This document shows, piece after piece, positions 1 to 6,008 of a stretch of DNA of 11,252 nucleotides. Made by a program: the position numbers and the translations under genes. Position 1 is the first letter of the stretch. Each line of letters starts with the position of its first letter. The notes beneath the pieces were generated by a model. It did not search any database and was not told the origin of the DNA. It worked only from the letters and a program-made list of their open reading frames with translations. This DNA is from Methanosarcinales archaeon. Its GTDB lineage: Archaea; Halobacteriota; Syntropharchaeia; Alkanophagales; Methanospirareceae. The stretch covers positions 1-11,252 of the forward strand of contig JAODGL010000099.1 of the NCBI GenBank assembly GCA_025464585.1, read 5' to 3'.

Positions 1-57
1 GACGCAACGAAAAAAGAGGTGAGGCTCGACAAGACATATTTGAAAGACGAACCCTAA
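1..57 (+). CDS. Possible C-terminal end of a + strand gene (partial)
   Basis: Frame 1 of the + strand is open from the first base to a TAA at 55-57. It reads as a charged tail (DATKKEVRLDKTYLKDEP), which is plausible for the end of a cytoplasmic protein. It would converge on the propeller gene that ends at 119. T-rich runs at 64-69 and 91-95 could end its transcript. Only 18 residues are visible, so no family can be named and the frame may be open by chance. Confidence 0.35.
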   Translation, partial: DATKKEVRLDKTYLKDEP

Positions 58-118
58 AAGGTATTTTTTGGCAGCGCGAGATGGATGTGCTTTTTCTTCC
101 CCAAGTTCTACCTATGGG

Positions 119-745
119 TTAACTTGCGGAGTTACGGTTAACAAATATTTTTCCTTCTGCAATCGCTGATGGACCTGCAATTTCATAACTCCTGATTAAA
201 TTCCCAGTATCTCCATCTAAAACGTAGATTTTATTCCGAGCCCGAGGGCTAACAAATATTTTTCCATCTACAACTGTTATACCACCTTTAATTTCATAAC
301 TCCAAATTGTTTTTCCTGTATCCGCATCAAAGGCATAGATTTTATCAAAGCTAACAAATACTTTTCCATCAGCTATTGCTACTGGTGGAGATAATCCTCC
401 AAATGGATGACTCCAAATTATTTTTCCCGTATCTGCATTTAAGGTATATATTTTATCAGCAAAAGGAATCACAACAACCTTTCCCTCTGCAACTCTTATT
501 TGCAGATCAGCTGATGTCATCTTCACTTCTGGAATAACAACTGCTAACAACCGATTTAAATCCCACCATCCCTGTATAGAACAACTCCACAACAACCCCA
601 GCTCGTCTGGAACAGTTTCATTTGTGTAGCCTGTGTTGCGTGAATCGTGTAGAGCCATTTGCCAGTCGCTTGCCGATGATAAAGGTGCAACCAAAAACAT
701 CGCTGATAATATCATCAGCACAACCAGAGATCTTGCAGTTCTCAT
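119..745 (-). CDS. Secreted PQQ-like beta-propeller repeat protein, short or truncated
   Basis: This is a 208-residue protein if started at the ATG at 745, which has an AGGAGG about 9 bases upstream. A start at 778 would add 11 basic residues and has a weaker GAGGT. From 745 the protein opens with a clean signal peptide (MRTARSLVVLMILSAMFLVA, then PLSSASDW). Next is the usual first strand of archaeal PQQ-like proteins (DWQMALHDSRNTGYTNETVP). Then come at least three propeller repeats of the form K-I-Y-x-x-D/N-A/G-D-T-G-K-x-I-W-S, each preceded by 'DGK-V/I-FVS'. The family generally binds partners or cofactors, or scaffolds complexes outside the cell; these repeats alone do not prove PQQ binding. 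Full propellers have six to eight blades and about 350-400 residues. This one stops after 'GKIFVNRNSAS', in the middle of what should be a blade strand, so it is probably 3'-truncated. Neither alternative frame downstream of the stop continues the repeat pattern. Confidence 0.85.
   Translation of the reverse strand: MRTARSLVVLMILSAMFLVAPLSSASDWQMALHDSRNTGYTNETVPDELGLLWSCSIQGWWDLNRLLAVVIPEVKMTSADLQIRVAEGKVVVIPFADKIYTLNADTGKIIWSHPFGGLSPPVAIADGKVFVSFDKIYAFDADTGKTIWSYEIKGGITVVDGKIFVSPRARNKIYVLDGDTGNLIRSYEIAGPSAIAEGKIFVNRNSAS
130..450 (-). repeat. Internal blade repeats of the propeller gene
   Basis: The propeller blades are visible at the DNA level. Near-identical stretches on the + strand, acaaatatttttcc or acaaatacttttcc followed by an a/t-rich segment, recur near 140, 250 and 355. 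They encode 'GKIFVNR', 'GKIFVSP' and 'GKVFVSF'. Between them lie copies encoding 'KIYxxDxDTG'. This is intragenic coding duplication and not a mobile repeat. Confidence 0.7.
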
Positions 746-864
746 TTTTCCCGTCCTCCTTTTCAGTCTATTATTCATTTAAAGACCTCACACATCCTGA
801 ACAATTCATTCATTTTTATCACCTATTCAATCCTCCCCTTCTCCTTCCAATATTCGTAATCCGC

Positions 865-878
865 GTTGAAAAATCAAC
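865..878. other. Small inverted repeat after the membrane protein gene
   Basis: GTTGA-aaaa-TCAAC, a 5-bp stem with a 4-base loop, begins four bases past the stop at 882. It could help end the upstream transcript or mark the spacer before the propeller gene, but it is short. The rest of the spacer (746-864) holds only the ribosome binding sites of the propeller gene and a 12-codon mini-ORF. Confidence 0.25.
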
Positions 879-881
879 AAT

Positions 882-1621
882 TTAAGCGCCTTTTCCATTT
901 TCACATCCCCCTTTTATATAAACGTATGCAGGTATCACACTCATCCAGGTTGATACAACTAAGGAGAGTACAAAATGCACTATCTCCTCAAATACTGGGA
1001 TGAACAACCGCAATGGAAGCGTGAAAATACCCGCAAGGAATATAATCACCGCTGGAATCAGGAAAATGAAGAAAGTATCAAACTTCTTATCGCAAGCAAA
1101 CGCTTTGCTTGCTCTCATTCCGTCAAGCGCACCACGGTCTTCAAGCATTATCGCGGGAATCGTATAAAATACCAGATGGCGAAGATAATTCCAGGAATGA
1201 TAAAGAGCATAATGCCAAATCCCACGAGTAAAAACACGAGAATCCCCGCTCCGATTATCGAGGGCGACCTCTTCACAGCACACGTGAATGCTGCACCTAT
1301 CTCTATTTCCTTATTCTCCAACACGTTCTTCACCATTAACGGGTACATACCCTCCAGAAACACGTAAATGAGAAGAGATAAAAACAGAAAGAACGCACTG
1401 AACCCCAGCTGTGTTATTATAGTCGGGAGGGACGGGTTCGAATATGGCACAAAGGTCTCTCTCAATGAATCCGCAAAATGAGTAAAAAGCGACATCGCTA
1501 ACATCGGAATCATTATGATTGGATTATGCAAAATGATACTGAAGGAATCTCGCACCACTTCCCATACCTCGATGTCAACTTTGTTTAGCTTCACCCCTTC
1601 CTCATCCATTGTATCCTTCAC
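882..1621 (-). pseudogene. Polytopic membrane protein (DUF975/GPDP membrane-domain-like), split by a one-base frameshift
   Basis: Two overlapping - strand frames make one sensible protein. The first runs from the GTG at 1621 (GGAGG just upstream; a second start, an ATG, lies four codons in) to a stop at 1148. The second runs on to a TAA at 882. At 1166-1169 the coding strand reads TGG-TAT-TTT-ATA. One extra T in this T run would give W-Y-F-Y-T-I-P and join 'IIPGIIFAIWYF' to 'YTIPAIMLEDRGALDGMRAS' without a gap. The repaired product is 246 residues with about six hydrophobic helices and the layout 'P-G-I-I-x-A ... P-A-I-M-L-E-D ... G-x-x-A-x-x-A-S' seen in YciC/DUF975/glycerophosphodiesterase-membrane-domain proteins of archaea. 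Their function is poorly known. The indel may be real decay, a sequencing or assembly error, or less likely a -1 slip on TTT. The gene starts 32 bases after the oxidoreductase gene and probably shares its transcript. Confidence 0.75.
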
Positions 1622-1646
1622 TCTCCTCCCAATCTTCTCTTTTTAA

Positions 1647-1663
1647 GATGAAATCATTTCATC
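1647..1663. repeat. 17-base perfect palindrome over a stop codon
   Basis: GATGAAAT-C-ATTTCATC is a perfect inverted repeat with a one-base centre. It covers the last codons and stop of the oxidoreductase gene ending at 1654. No T-tract follows on the - strand, so it is not a standard terminator. It may be chance, a weak hairpin that slows a polymerase, or a binding site in front of the membrane protein gene. Confidence 0.4.
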
Positions 1664-2322
1664 CTATAAGGTTTATCGAATCGTTTTTCGTATGCATCAT
1701 TCTCCCTGAGAAGGTTATCCCAGTAGGAAGTGAAAATTCTGGTCTTGACCAATAACTTGAAAATAATGGCAAGAGGTGTGGGCAATCTCTCCGGCTGCGC
1801 TAACTTATGCACCAGCTCCTTGTCAAACAGCCCGGTCTCACCATAAATCTGCCCAAGCTGGTAAAATGATTCAAAGAGCTTTCTGGTCTTCTTAGCAGGT
1901 CTCGTCTGTATGCCCTCACATCCACCCTTGATGATGGTTCCCACGTATCTGCAGCCCAAACGAGATGCAAATTTTTCCAGATACTTCTCTACGTATCGTG
2001 AGTGGATTGCTTCCGGGAAGCCACCCTGCATCATAAATCCAATCTCAGGATTGTCTTCTCTTCCACAAAGTGGCTCAAGCGATTCAATAAACGCTTTTAC
2101 AATCGCAGGCATGCAATCAGTATAAAGTGGAAACGCCAATAATACGTGTTCCGCCTCTCGAAACATGTTTACAAACTTATCCATATCTCTTACATGGTTC
2201 AAATAAGCAAGTTCGTAGGTGTTTCCTCCAATTGTCATGAAACCACGCAGGAAGTGCTCCAGAAGGAGTTGTGTATTGCTGTTTTTGCCCCTGGGGGACC
2301 CATTAAATACTGTCAATCTCAT
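1654..2322 (-). CDS. Flavodoxin-fold NAD(P)H-dependent oxidoreductase-like protein
   Basis: A 222-residue protein of the NADPH-dependent FMN reductase/flavodoxin-like superfamily. The N-terminal strand and phosphate loop are visible as MRLTVFNGSPRGKNSNT (residues 1-17), as expected for binding FMN phosphate. The second flavin loop is near residues 59-80 (VLLAFPLYTDCMPAIVKAFI), and a glycine-rich segment follows (GFMMQGGFPEA, about 95-105). No CX2CX2C cluster is present, so it is not an iron-sulfur flavoprotein. The start at 2322 has GGAGGAGGT about 5 bases upstream, inside the preceding gene, which it overlaps by 20 bases. The two flavoproteins are therefore translationally coupled and may work on the same electron transfer. 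The physiological substrate cannot be told from sequence. The C-terminal region (about 165-222) is an extra segment rich in aromatic and basic residues. Confidence 0.85.
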   Translation of the reverse strand: MRLTVFNGSPRGKNSNTQLLLEHFLRGFMTIGGNTYELAYLNHVRDMDKFVNMFREAEHVLLAFPLYTDCMPAIVKAFIESLEPLCGREDNPEIGFMMQGGFPEAIHSRYVEKYLEKFASRLGCRYVGTIIKGGCEGIQTRPAKKTRKLFESFYQLGQIYGETGLFDKELVHKLAQPERLPTPLAIIFKLLVKTRIFTSYWDNLLRENDAYEKRFDKPYRMK

Positions 2323-2851
2323 TCGCTACCTCCTCCACGTAATCACTTGTAAGCCTTGTGAAACAGAAAGAAGCCCGTAAATTAATAGCATCTCGCATAT
2401 AAATGTTTGAGATAATTTTAATGTCTTCCTCATCAGCACCCTTATTCTCAAGTAGAAGACCTATACGTGGATATTTCTTATACCTGGCTAAATGATGAAA
2501 TTCACCCCGAACGATTTCTAAATATGGATGAATCAGTGGTATAAGCTTATCATGTGCTTTTTTGAGCAGGGCACTCGTAAACCCCATGATGATAGGAGAT
2601 GCGAACAGCACAAAATCAGAGTTTATGTATTCACGACATATATCACGTGAATCATCTGCCACCACACATTCCCCAGGCGTCTTTACCCAGCAGCCAAAAC
2701 AACCCATGCAGTATTTGATGTCCATCTCTCTTAACTTCGAGATAGTTACTGTGTGATTCCTCGATTCCAATAAATCAGCCAGCTCTTCCAGATAATTATC
2801 AAATTTAACGTTGTCAGCATTTGGATTTCCGTTTAGAATTGTAATTTTCAT
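2303..2851 (-). CDS. Flavodoxin-family protein with Isf-type cysteine motif
   Basis: A 182-residue flavodoxin-fold protein. It opens with a flavin phosphate loop (MKITILNGNPNADNVKFDNY) and has a second loop near residues 81-95 (VLFASPIIMGFTSALLKKA). Between these lies YCMGCFGCWVKTPGEC, giving C48-x2-C51-x2-C54-x7-C62. Compact CX2CX2CX4-7C motifs ligate the 4Fe-4S cluster in Methanosarcina-type iron-sulfur flavoprotein (Isf), so an FMN plus Fe-S electron carrier is likely. Some relatives keep the motif without a proven cluster. The start at 2851 follows a near-perfect AGGAGGTGA, and its ATG overlaps the TGA of the 49-codon ORF upstream. Likely roles, by family, are reduction of O2/H2O2 or quinone-like compounds in anaerobes. 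That is inference. Confidence 0.85.
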   Translation of the reverse strand: MKITILNGNPNADNVKFDNYLEELADLLESRNHTVTISKLREMDIKYCMGCFGCWVKTPGECVVADDSRDICREYINSDFVLFASPIIMGFTSALLKKAHDKLIPLIHPYLEIVRGEFHHLARYKKYPRIGLLLENKGADEEDIKIISNIYMRDAINLRASFCFTRLTSDYVEEVANEIDSI

Positions 2852-2997
2852 ACCATCACCTCCTGTATGGGTCTTCTCGGCGTATGCCTCCCTTGCTTCG
2901 CATAGCCGAGCCTGAATAGAAGTTGTGGGTGTTCTTCCAAGAATTTGAGCTTCTCCTCTAAGGCGCCATCCTTTGGGAAATCCTCATGTTTCTTCAT
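2848..2997 (-). CDS. 49-residue ORF resembling the C-terminal tail of a nitroreductase
   Basis: ATG at 2997 with GAGGT 7 bases upstream, ending in a TGA that overlaps the ATG of the next gene. The product starts MKKHEDFPKDGALEEKLKFL and ends with 'HPQLLFRLGYAKQ' and 'HTPRRPIQEVMV'. The pattern P-Q-x-L-x-R-L-G-Y-x-x-x-x-x-x-T-P-R-R-P-x-x-E-V matches, from memory, the last about 25 residues of many nitroreductase-family flavoenzymes. The FMN-binding body of such an enzyme is absent: an in-frame stop lies just upstream of the ATG, and the preceding 160 bases show no nitroreductase sequence in any frame I checked. It is therefore either a 5'-deleted stub that gained a start, or a small stand-alone peptide. 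Its last codons contain the ribosome binding site of the flavoprotein gene, so its translation probably feeds the next gene. Confidence 0.7.
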   Translation of the reverse strand: MKKHEDFPKDGALEEKLKFLEEHPQLLFRLGYAKQGRHTPRRPIQEVMV

Positions 2998-3159
2998 GTT
3001 TTCAACCTCTTTTCATCTCTGAAAAACACCCCTTACCTATTTTATCTGTACACATCCTGATTTTATTAACTTATCCTTTTATTTTCCCTCACCCTCTCAG
3101 GATTTATGCATAGCATCCTTCTTGTGAACCTTCCATCTCGACATTCATCTCTTCGCACT
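2998..3159 (-). promoter_or_regulatory. Spacer with possible promoter for the redox cluster
   Basis: This 162-base A/T-rich spacer separates the transposase remnant from the 49-codon ORF and has no convincing coding frame. On the - strand it contains AAAAGGATAAGTTAATAAAA (around 3063-3082), the best TATA-like stretch. It lies roughly 60-90 bases upstream of the first ATG. No conserved operator or riboswitch is recognisable. A promoter is expected here because nothing upstream would naturally drive the redox genes. Confidence 0.3.
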
Positions 3160-3345
3160 TTATCGGTGCATGGTTAAGACTGATTCCGCCATGTGGCGTG
3201 CTGTTGCAACGATTGCAACCTTCTCACCTCCCCTCTGCTTTAACTTATGGTATATCTTCTGGAACCGATTAGGTGTAGAGGAACGCACTGCTACTCTCGC
3301 GCTCTGGATGAATGCCCCACCGAAGGAAACCATTGCGGATGAATC
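3160..3345 (-). pseudogene. IS110-family transposase remnant (C-terminal end), frameshifted
   Basis: From a TAA at 3160-3162 reading back, the frame gives 'AFIQSARVAVRSSTPNRF', 'QKIYHKLKQRGGEKVAIVAT' and 'ARHMAESVLTMHR'. This matches the C-terminal Transposase_20 segment of IS110/IS116/IS902 enzymes (LRWALIQAARVAVR...NPR...YxxLKxRG..KVAIVAVARK). In the neighbouring frame 'NGFLRW' lies directly upstream. Removing one C from the CCCC at 3315-3318 joins them as NGFLRW-AFIQSARVAVR. The RuvC-like N-terminal DEDD domain, the catalytic serine region and any IS ends are missing. Homology fades about 10-15 bases after the stop codon of the adjacent membrane protein gene (3355). Only a dead fragment remains. 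IS110 elements lack long terminal inverted repeats, so the original boundaries cannot be seen here. Confidence 0.8.
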
Positions 3346-3354
3346 TAGGATAAT

Positions 3355-3765
3355 CTATCTTCTGTGTCTCCTCCTTGTTAGCATCGTAATAATAGGGGCT
3401 ACCACTGCAACGATAACTGTGAGGGGAAGGACTATTAGAGCTACAAGCCCACAATCACCTGTTTTGCTCAGGTTCAGCAAATTGCAATAACCCCACAGAC
3501 CGAACCAAAATGCAAAGAACATTATAACTGGAAATATCAGGCAAAAAAGGAGCATTATGGCTTTGGAGAGTTTCATGACGATGCTGTTGAGAACAAGTAA
3601 GTATAGAAAAAGGAGCGTTGAGAAAAGTGTTACAGCAAATATTAATGTATTAAAAAGCGAAGTCATGGGAATGAACAGCTGAACGAGCAGGTTAGAGGCA
3701 AGACTACAGACAAATATTACAAAATATAAATCTCTTCTCACACCCTCCTTCTTCCTCTTCATCAT
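3355..3765 (-). CDS. Hypothetical four-helix membrane protein
   Basis: A 136-residue protein with a basic N-terminus (MMKRKKEGVRRD) and four hydrophobic segments at about residues 13-34, 37-62, 68-92 and 105-129. It has a single short loop (NLLNLSKTGDCG) and a very basic end (TRRRHRR). I do not recognise a family. The positive N-terminus and C-terminus suggest both face the cytoplasm. It starts 68 bases after the ABC-2 permease gene, with only a weak GGGGT upstream. The stop sits directly against the IS110 transposase remnant, so the present C-terminus may have been reshaped by insertion or deletion there. It could be an accessory protein of the upstream exporter, but only proximity supports that. 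Confidence 0.7.
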   Translation of the reverse strand: MMKRKKEGVRRDLYFVIFVCSLASNLLVQLFIPMTSLFNTLIFAVTLFSTLLFLYLLVLNSIVMKLSKAIMLLFCLIFPVIMFFAFWFGLWGYCNLLNLSKTGDCGLVALIVLPLTVIVAVVAPIITMLTRRRHRR

Positions 3766-3833
3766 TAAATACCCCTACAATATTTACATTTACACATTTA
3801 CATTCTCCTTCGCTCTTCCCCCTTGTTCGTTCG
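3766..3833 (-). promoter_or_regulatory. A/T-rich spacer with ATTTACATT direct repeats, possible promoter
   Basis: The spacer contains two copies of ATTTACATT (3782-3790 and 3796-3804), 14 bases apart on the + strand. On the - strand it reads GTAAATGTAAATATTG about 10-25 bases before the membrane protein ATG. The TAAATATT could act as a TATA element giving a nearly leaderless mRNA, and the repeats could be an operator. This rests on composition and position only. Confidence 0.3.
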
Positions 3834-4532
3834 TTATGCTATACTCGTAACTATCCGCTCCTTGCTCAGGTATCTCGTCAAATATCTTATGACTGCCAGC
3901 AGAATAAGCGCCAATGCCATCAAACCGCCGATAACGAACCACGATAGCGTGTATCCGCGAATTGCATTCCTGGCAAAGAACAGCGGGAAGAATACAAGAA
4001 AGAATATCACGAGATTCAGGATTCTGTTCTCGCGCATGCCCAGCATAAGCTGTGCGAACCCCATAAGACCCGCTGCGACCGCTATGAACGCCGGCACCAC
4101 GAGTATGATATGAAATACCACGGGTGGCGATGGCAGCACCAGTATCGGTGAACCGATATTTCCGATTACGGTTATCAGACCAGCAGTCAGTAAAGCAATC
4201 AAGTAAGCAGGTATGGTAACACCCACCACCTTACCCAGCCACAGGTCACGCAGACTTAGCGGCGTGCACAGTAACGTTTCTATCACACCTTCCCGCTTCT
4301 CATTGGAAAATACCAGCCCTGTAAAGAGATATGCCACGAACAGCCCCAGCATCAGCACCATATAGAAAATCAGATTGTCAAATTGCGCATAAATCGGAGC
4401 AGAACCGGTGGTTTTGACCACAGGAGCTGTCATCACACTGAACCAGACCGCGAAAAATACACTTATGAGCATATTCCGGGTCTTTACTATACCTCTCAAT
4501 TCCTTTCTCGCAACGATCAATAATTTATTCAT
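3834..4532 (-). CDS. ABC-2 type transporter permease
   Basis: A 232-residue membrane subunit with about six helices (around residues 20-38, 56-75, 103-124, 138-165, 172-188 and 197-217). After helix 2 it has the cytoplasmic coupling segment FSNEKREGVIETLLCTPLSL followed by RDLWLGKV, a hallmark of ABC-2 (NatB/DrrB-like) permeases. The N-terminus (MNKLLIVARKELRGIVKTRN) is an amphipathic interface helix, also typical. Its ATG overlaps the stop of the ATPase gene by 4 bases, so the two are co-translated partners. Each homodimer with two ATPases would form one exporter. The substrate cannot be predicted: the family exports drugs, glycans, Na+ or peptides. This is the last gene of the long coupled operon. 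Confidence 0.92.
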   Translation of the reverse strand: MNKLLIVARKELRGIVKTRNMLISVFFAVWFSVMTAPVVKTTGSAPIYAQFDNLIFYMVLMLGLFVAYLFTGLVFSNEKREGVIETLLCTPLSLRDLWLGKVVGVTIPAYLIALLTAGLITVIGNIGSPILVLPSPPVVFHIILVVPAFIAVAAGLMGFAQLMLGMRENRILNLVIFFLVFFPLFFARNAIRGYTLSWFVIGGLMALALILLAVIRYLTRYLSKERIVTSIA

Positions 4533-5467
4533 TCTTCCCGCCCATTACGCACAATATCCAGATACACATCCTCTAAGGACTTAGTGACTCGCTTTATCTC
4601 TTCTACGCCTATGCCATTCTCCATCAACGCACTCAGAATCGTTGAACTTTGCGTATCCGCACGTGTCACGACCGTTAGTCCCGAACCTTCTCGTTCACAA
4701 TCGGATACGGAATCAAGCGAATTTAAGATCTTCAATGCCTTATCTGCATATTTACTATCAGAAAGAGTGATTTCAATACGTGGTTCACCCATCTTATCCC
4801 TTAAATTTTCGACCGTGTCATACGCCTTTATCTCACCATTTTGGAGTATCGCTATCTTCATGCAAATCCGCTGCACCTCATCGAGGTCATGCGAATTGAG
4901 GAATATCGTAACACCCCGCTTCGCTGAGAGCTGGAGTATAAGCCCCCTCACCATTATTTGCGCCTCAGGGTCCAACCCCGACGTCGGTTCGTCCAGGAAC
5001 AGAACTTCAGGCTCGTGTACTATCGCTCTCGCAAGACCCAATTTCCTCCTCATTCCTTTTGATAACTTGCCAACCCGGTCATCTTTCCTGTCAGAAAGCC
5101 CCACGAAGTCCAGCAGTTCCTCTATTTTCCTCTTTCGCTCTGCACCGTCTGAGAGTCCATAGAGCTGTGCGTAGTAATCAAGATTATCATAAGCCGATAG
5201 TCCATTGTATAACCCGTCGTGTTCTAAAAGAACACCCACTTTAGTTCTGAGCTCATCGCACCTCCCGAGTTCTTCTCCGAAAACGAGTGCTTTACCAGTA
5301 GTGGGTTTCAGAAGTCCCAGGATAATCCTCATTGTTGTAGTCTTTCCTGCTCCGTTCGGACCCAGATAGCCGAATATCTCACCCTCTTTCACTTCAAAGC
5401 TGATGTCATTGAGTACCATTTTTCCATTAAACCTTTTTGTCAGGTTTTGTACTTCTATTTCCTTCAT
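4529..5467 (-). CDS. ABC transporter ATP-binding protein (CcmA/DrrA/NatA type)
   Basis: A 312-residue ATPase with all motifs intact: Walker A GPNGAGKTT (residues 37-45), signature LSKGM (135-139) and Walker B VLFLDE (155-160). The D-loop SGLDPEA (163-169) and switch histidine H193 (NSHDLDE) are also present. The C-terminal 90 residues form the extra regulatory domain usual in DrrA-type exporters (LEDVYLDIV near the end). LSKGMRRK in place of LSGGQ is common in this group. It energises the ABC-2 permease encoded directly downstream. The start at 5467 lacks a strong ribosome binding site and lies within or just after the methyltransferase gene, so it probably depends on translational coupling. 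Confidence 0.95.
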   Translation of the reverse strand: MKEIEVQNLTKRFNGKMVLNDISFEVKEGEIFGYLGPNGAGKTTTMRIILGLLKPTTGKALVFGEELGRCDELRTKVGVLLEHDGLYNGLSAYDNLDYYAQLYGLSDGAERKRKIEELLDFVGLSDRKDDRVGKLSKGMRRKLGLARAIVHEPEVLFLDEPTSGLDPEAQIMVRGLILQLSAKRGVTIFLNSHDLDEVQRICMKIAILQNGEIKAYDTVENLRDKMGEPRIEITLSDSKYADKALKILNSLDSVSDCEREGSGLTVVTRADTQSSTILSALMENGIGVEEIKRVTKSLEDVYLDIVRNGREE

Positions 5468-6008
5468 TTCTACTTCGTGAACACAAATATCCTTCCCTGT
5501 CTTCCAGAATATGAGAAACCCCCTGCTCCACCTCCGCTATCAATTTTTTCGCTGAACCTCTGGTCTTTTCAAATGAAAGAACTCCACCTTCCTTTAAAAT
5601 TCGATTGAGCTCAGTTATAACATTTCTCAGCCCTCCAGCGATATATTGAAGCCCGAAAATGAATGCGAGGTCTATACTACACGCTGGCAGACCCGTATCA
5701 GCCGCGTTTACGCACATCGCCTTGACATTTTTTAGTCCCTCCTTCTCGATTTTACCCTTTACCCTCTCTATCGCAAGCGGATGCACATCCACCGTGTAAA
5801 CAAAGCCCTCTTCACCCACTATCTTCGCCGCCGGAATCGTAAAGAATCCCGGACCGCAGCCAACTTCCAGTACTTTTTGCCCGTGTTTCAGTCCCGCTGC
5901 CTCTAATAGCCGGTAGGGATCGCAGAAGATCGAGCGGAGTGGATTGTCATGTATCAGAGATATTATCCTGAACGAGAAGTTCGACATATGTCCTTTTTTA
6001 TCGGTCAT
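5427..6008 (-). CDS. Class I SAM-dependent methyltransferase, C-terminus probably frameshifted
   Basis: A 193-residue Rossmann-fold methyltransferase (Methyltransf_11/25, UbiE-like). Motif I is KVLEVGCGPGFF (about residues 45-56). The acidic residue for the SAM ribose is D74 (YTVDVHP). Motif II/III follow as 'NAADTGLPACSIDLAFIFG' and 'ELNRILKEGGVLSF'. The substrate is unknown; a lipid, quinone or small molecule is typical. The start at 6008 has GGGGGTGAT at good spacing and overlaps the stop of the 29-codon ORF. The last 20 residues (YLCSRSRNEGNRSTKPDKKV) look out of frame. One inserted base in the GG at 5491-5492 would give DREG-IFVFTK-stop at 5470, the usual family ending, two bases before the ATPase ATG. 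The natural product is therefore probably 179 residues and 5470-6008. Confidence 0.88.
   Translation of the reverse strand: MTDKKGHMSNFSFRIISLIHDNPLRSIFCDPYRLLEAAGLKHGQKVLEVGCGPGFFTIPAAKIVGEEGFVYTVDVHPLAIERVKGKIEKEGLKNVKAMCVNAADTGLPACSIDLAFIFGLQYIAGGLRNVITELNRILKEGGVLSFEKTRGSAKKLIAEVEQGVSHILEDREGYLCSRSRNEGNRSTKPDKKV

Noticed and set aside
103..125. CAAGTT...AACTTG inverted repeat around the propeller stop codon
   Set aside because: A 6-bp stem with a long loop and no T-tract on the - strand. It is too weak to call a terminator.
130..450. CRISPR-like or tandem repeat array
   Set aside because: The repeats are in frame, diverged and match propeller blades, with no constant repeat and spacer lengths.
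789..3060. Shared 11-mer ACACATCCTGA in two spacers (789-799 and 3050-3060)
   Set aside because: A match of this length is expected by chance in a window this size. The flanks do not align and the distances to start codons differ.
3170..3490. 106-codon + strand frame with hydrophobic stretches
   Set aside because: It lies opposite the transposase remnant and the 3' end of the membrane protein gene. Its hydrophobicity mirrors those sequences and it has no good ribosome binding site.
4584..5162. 192-codon + strand frame opposite the ABC ATPase
   Set aside because: The - strand carries every ATPase motif in order. The + strand product has no recognisable feature and is a shadow frame.
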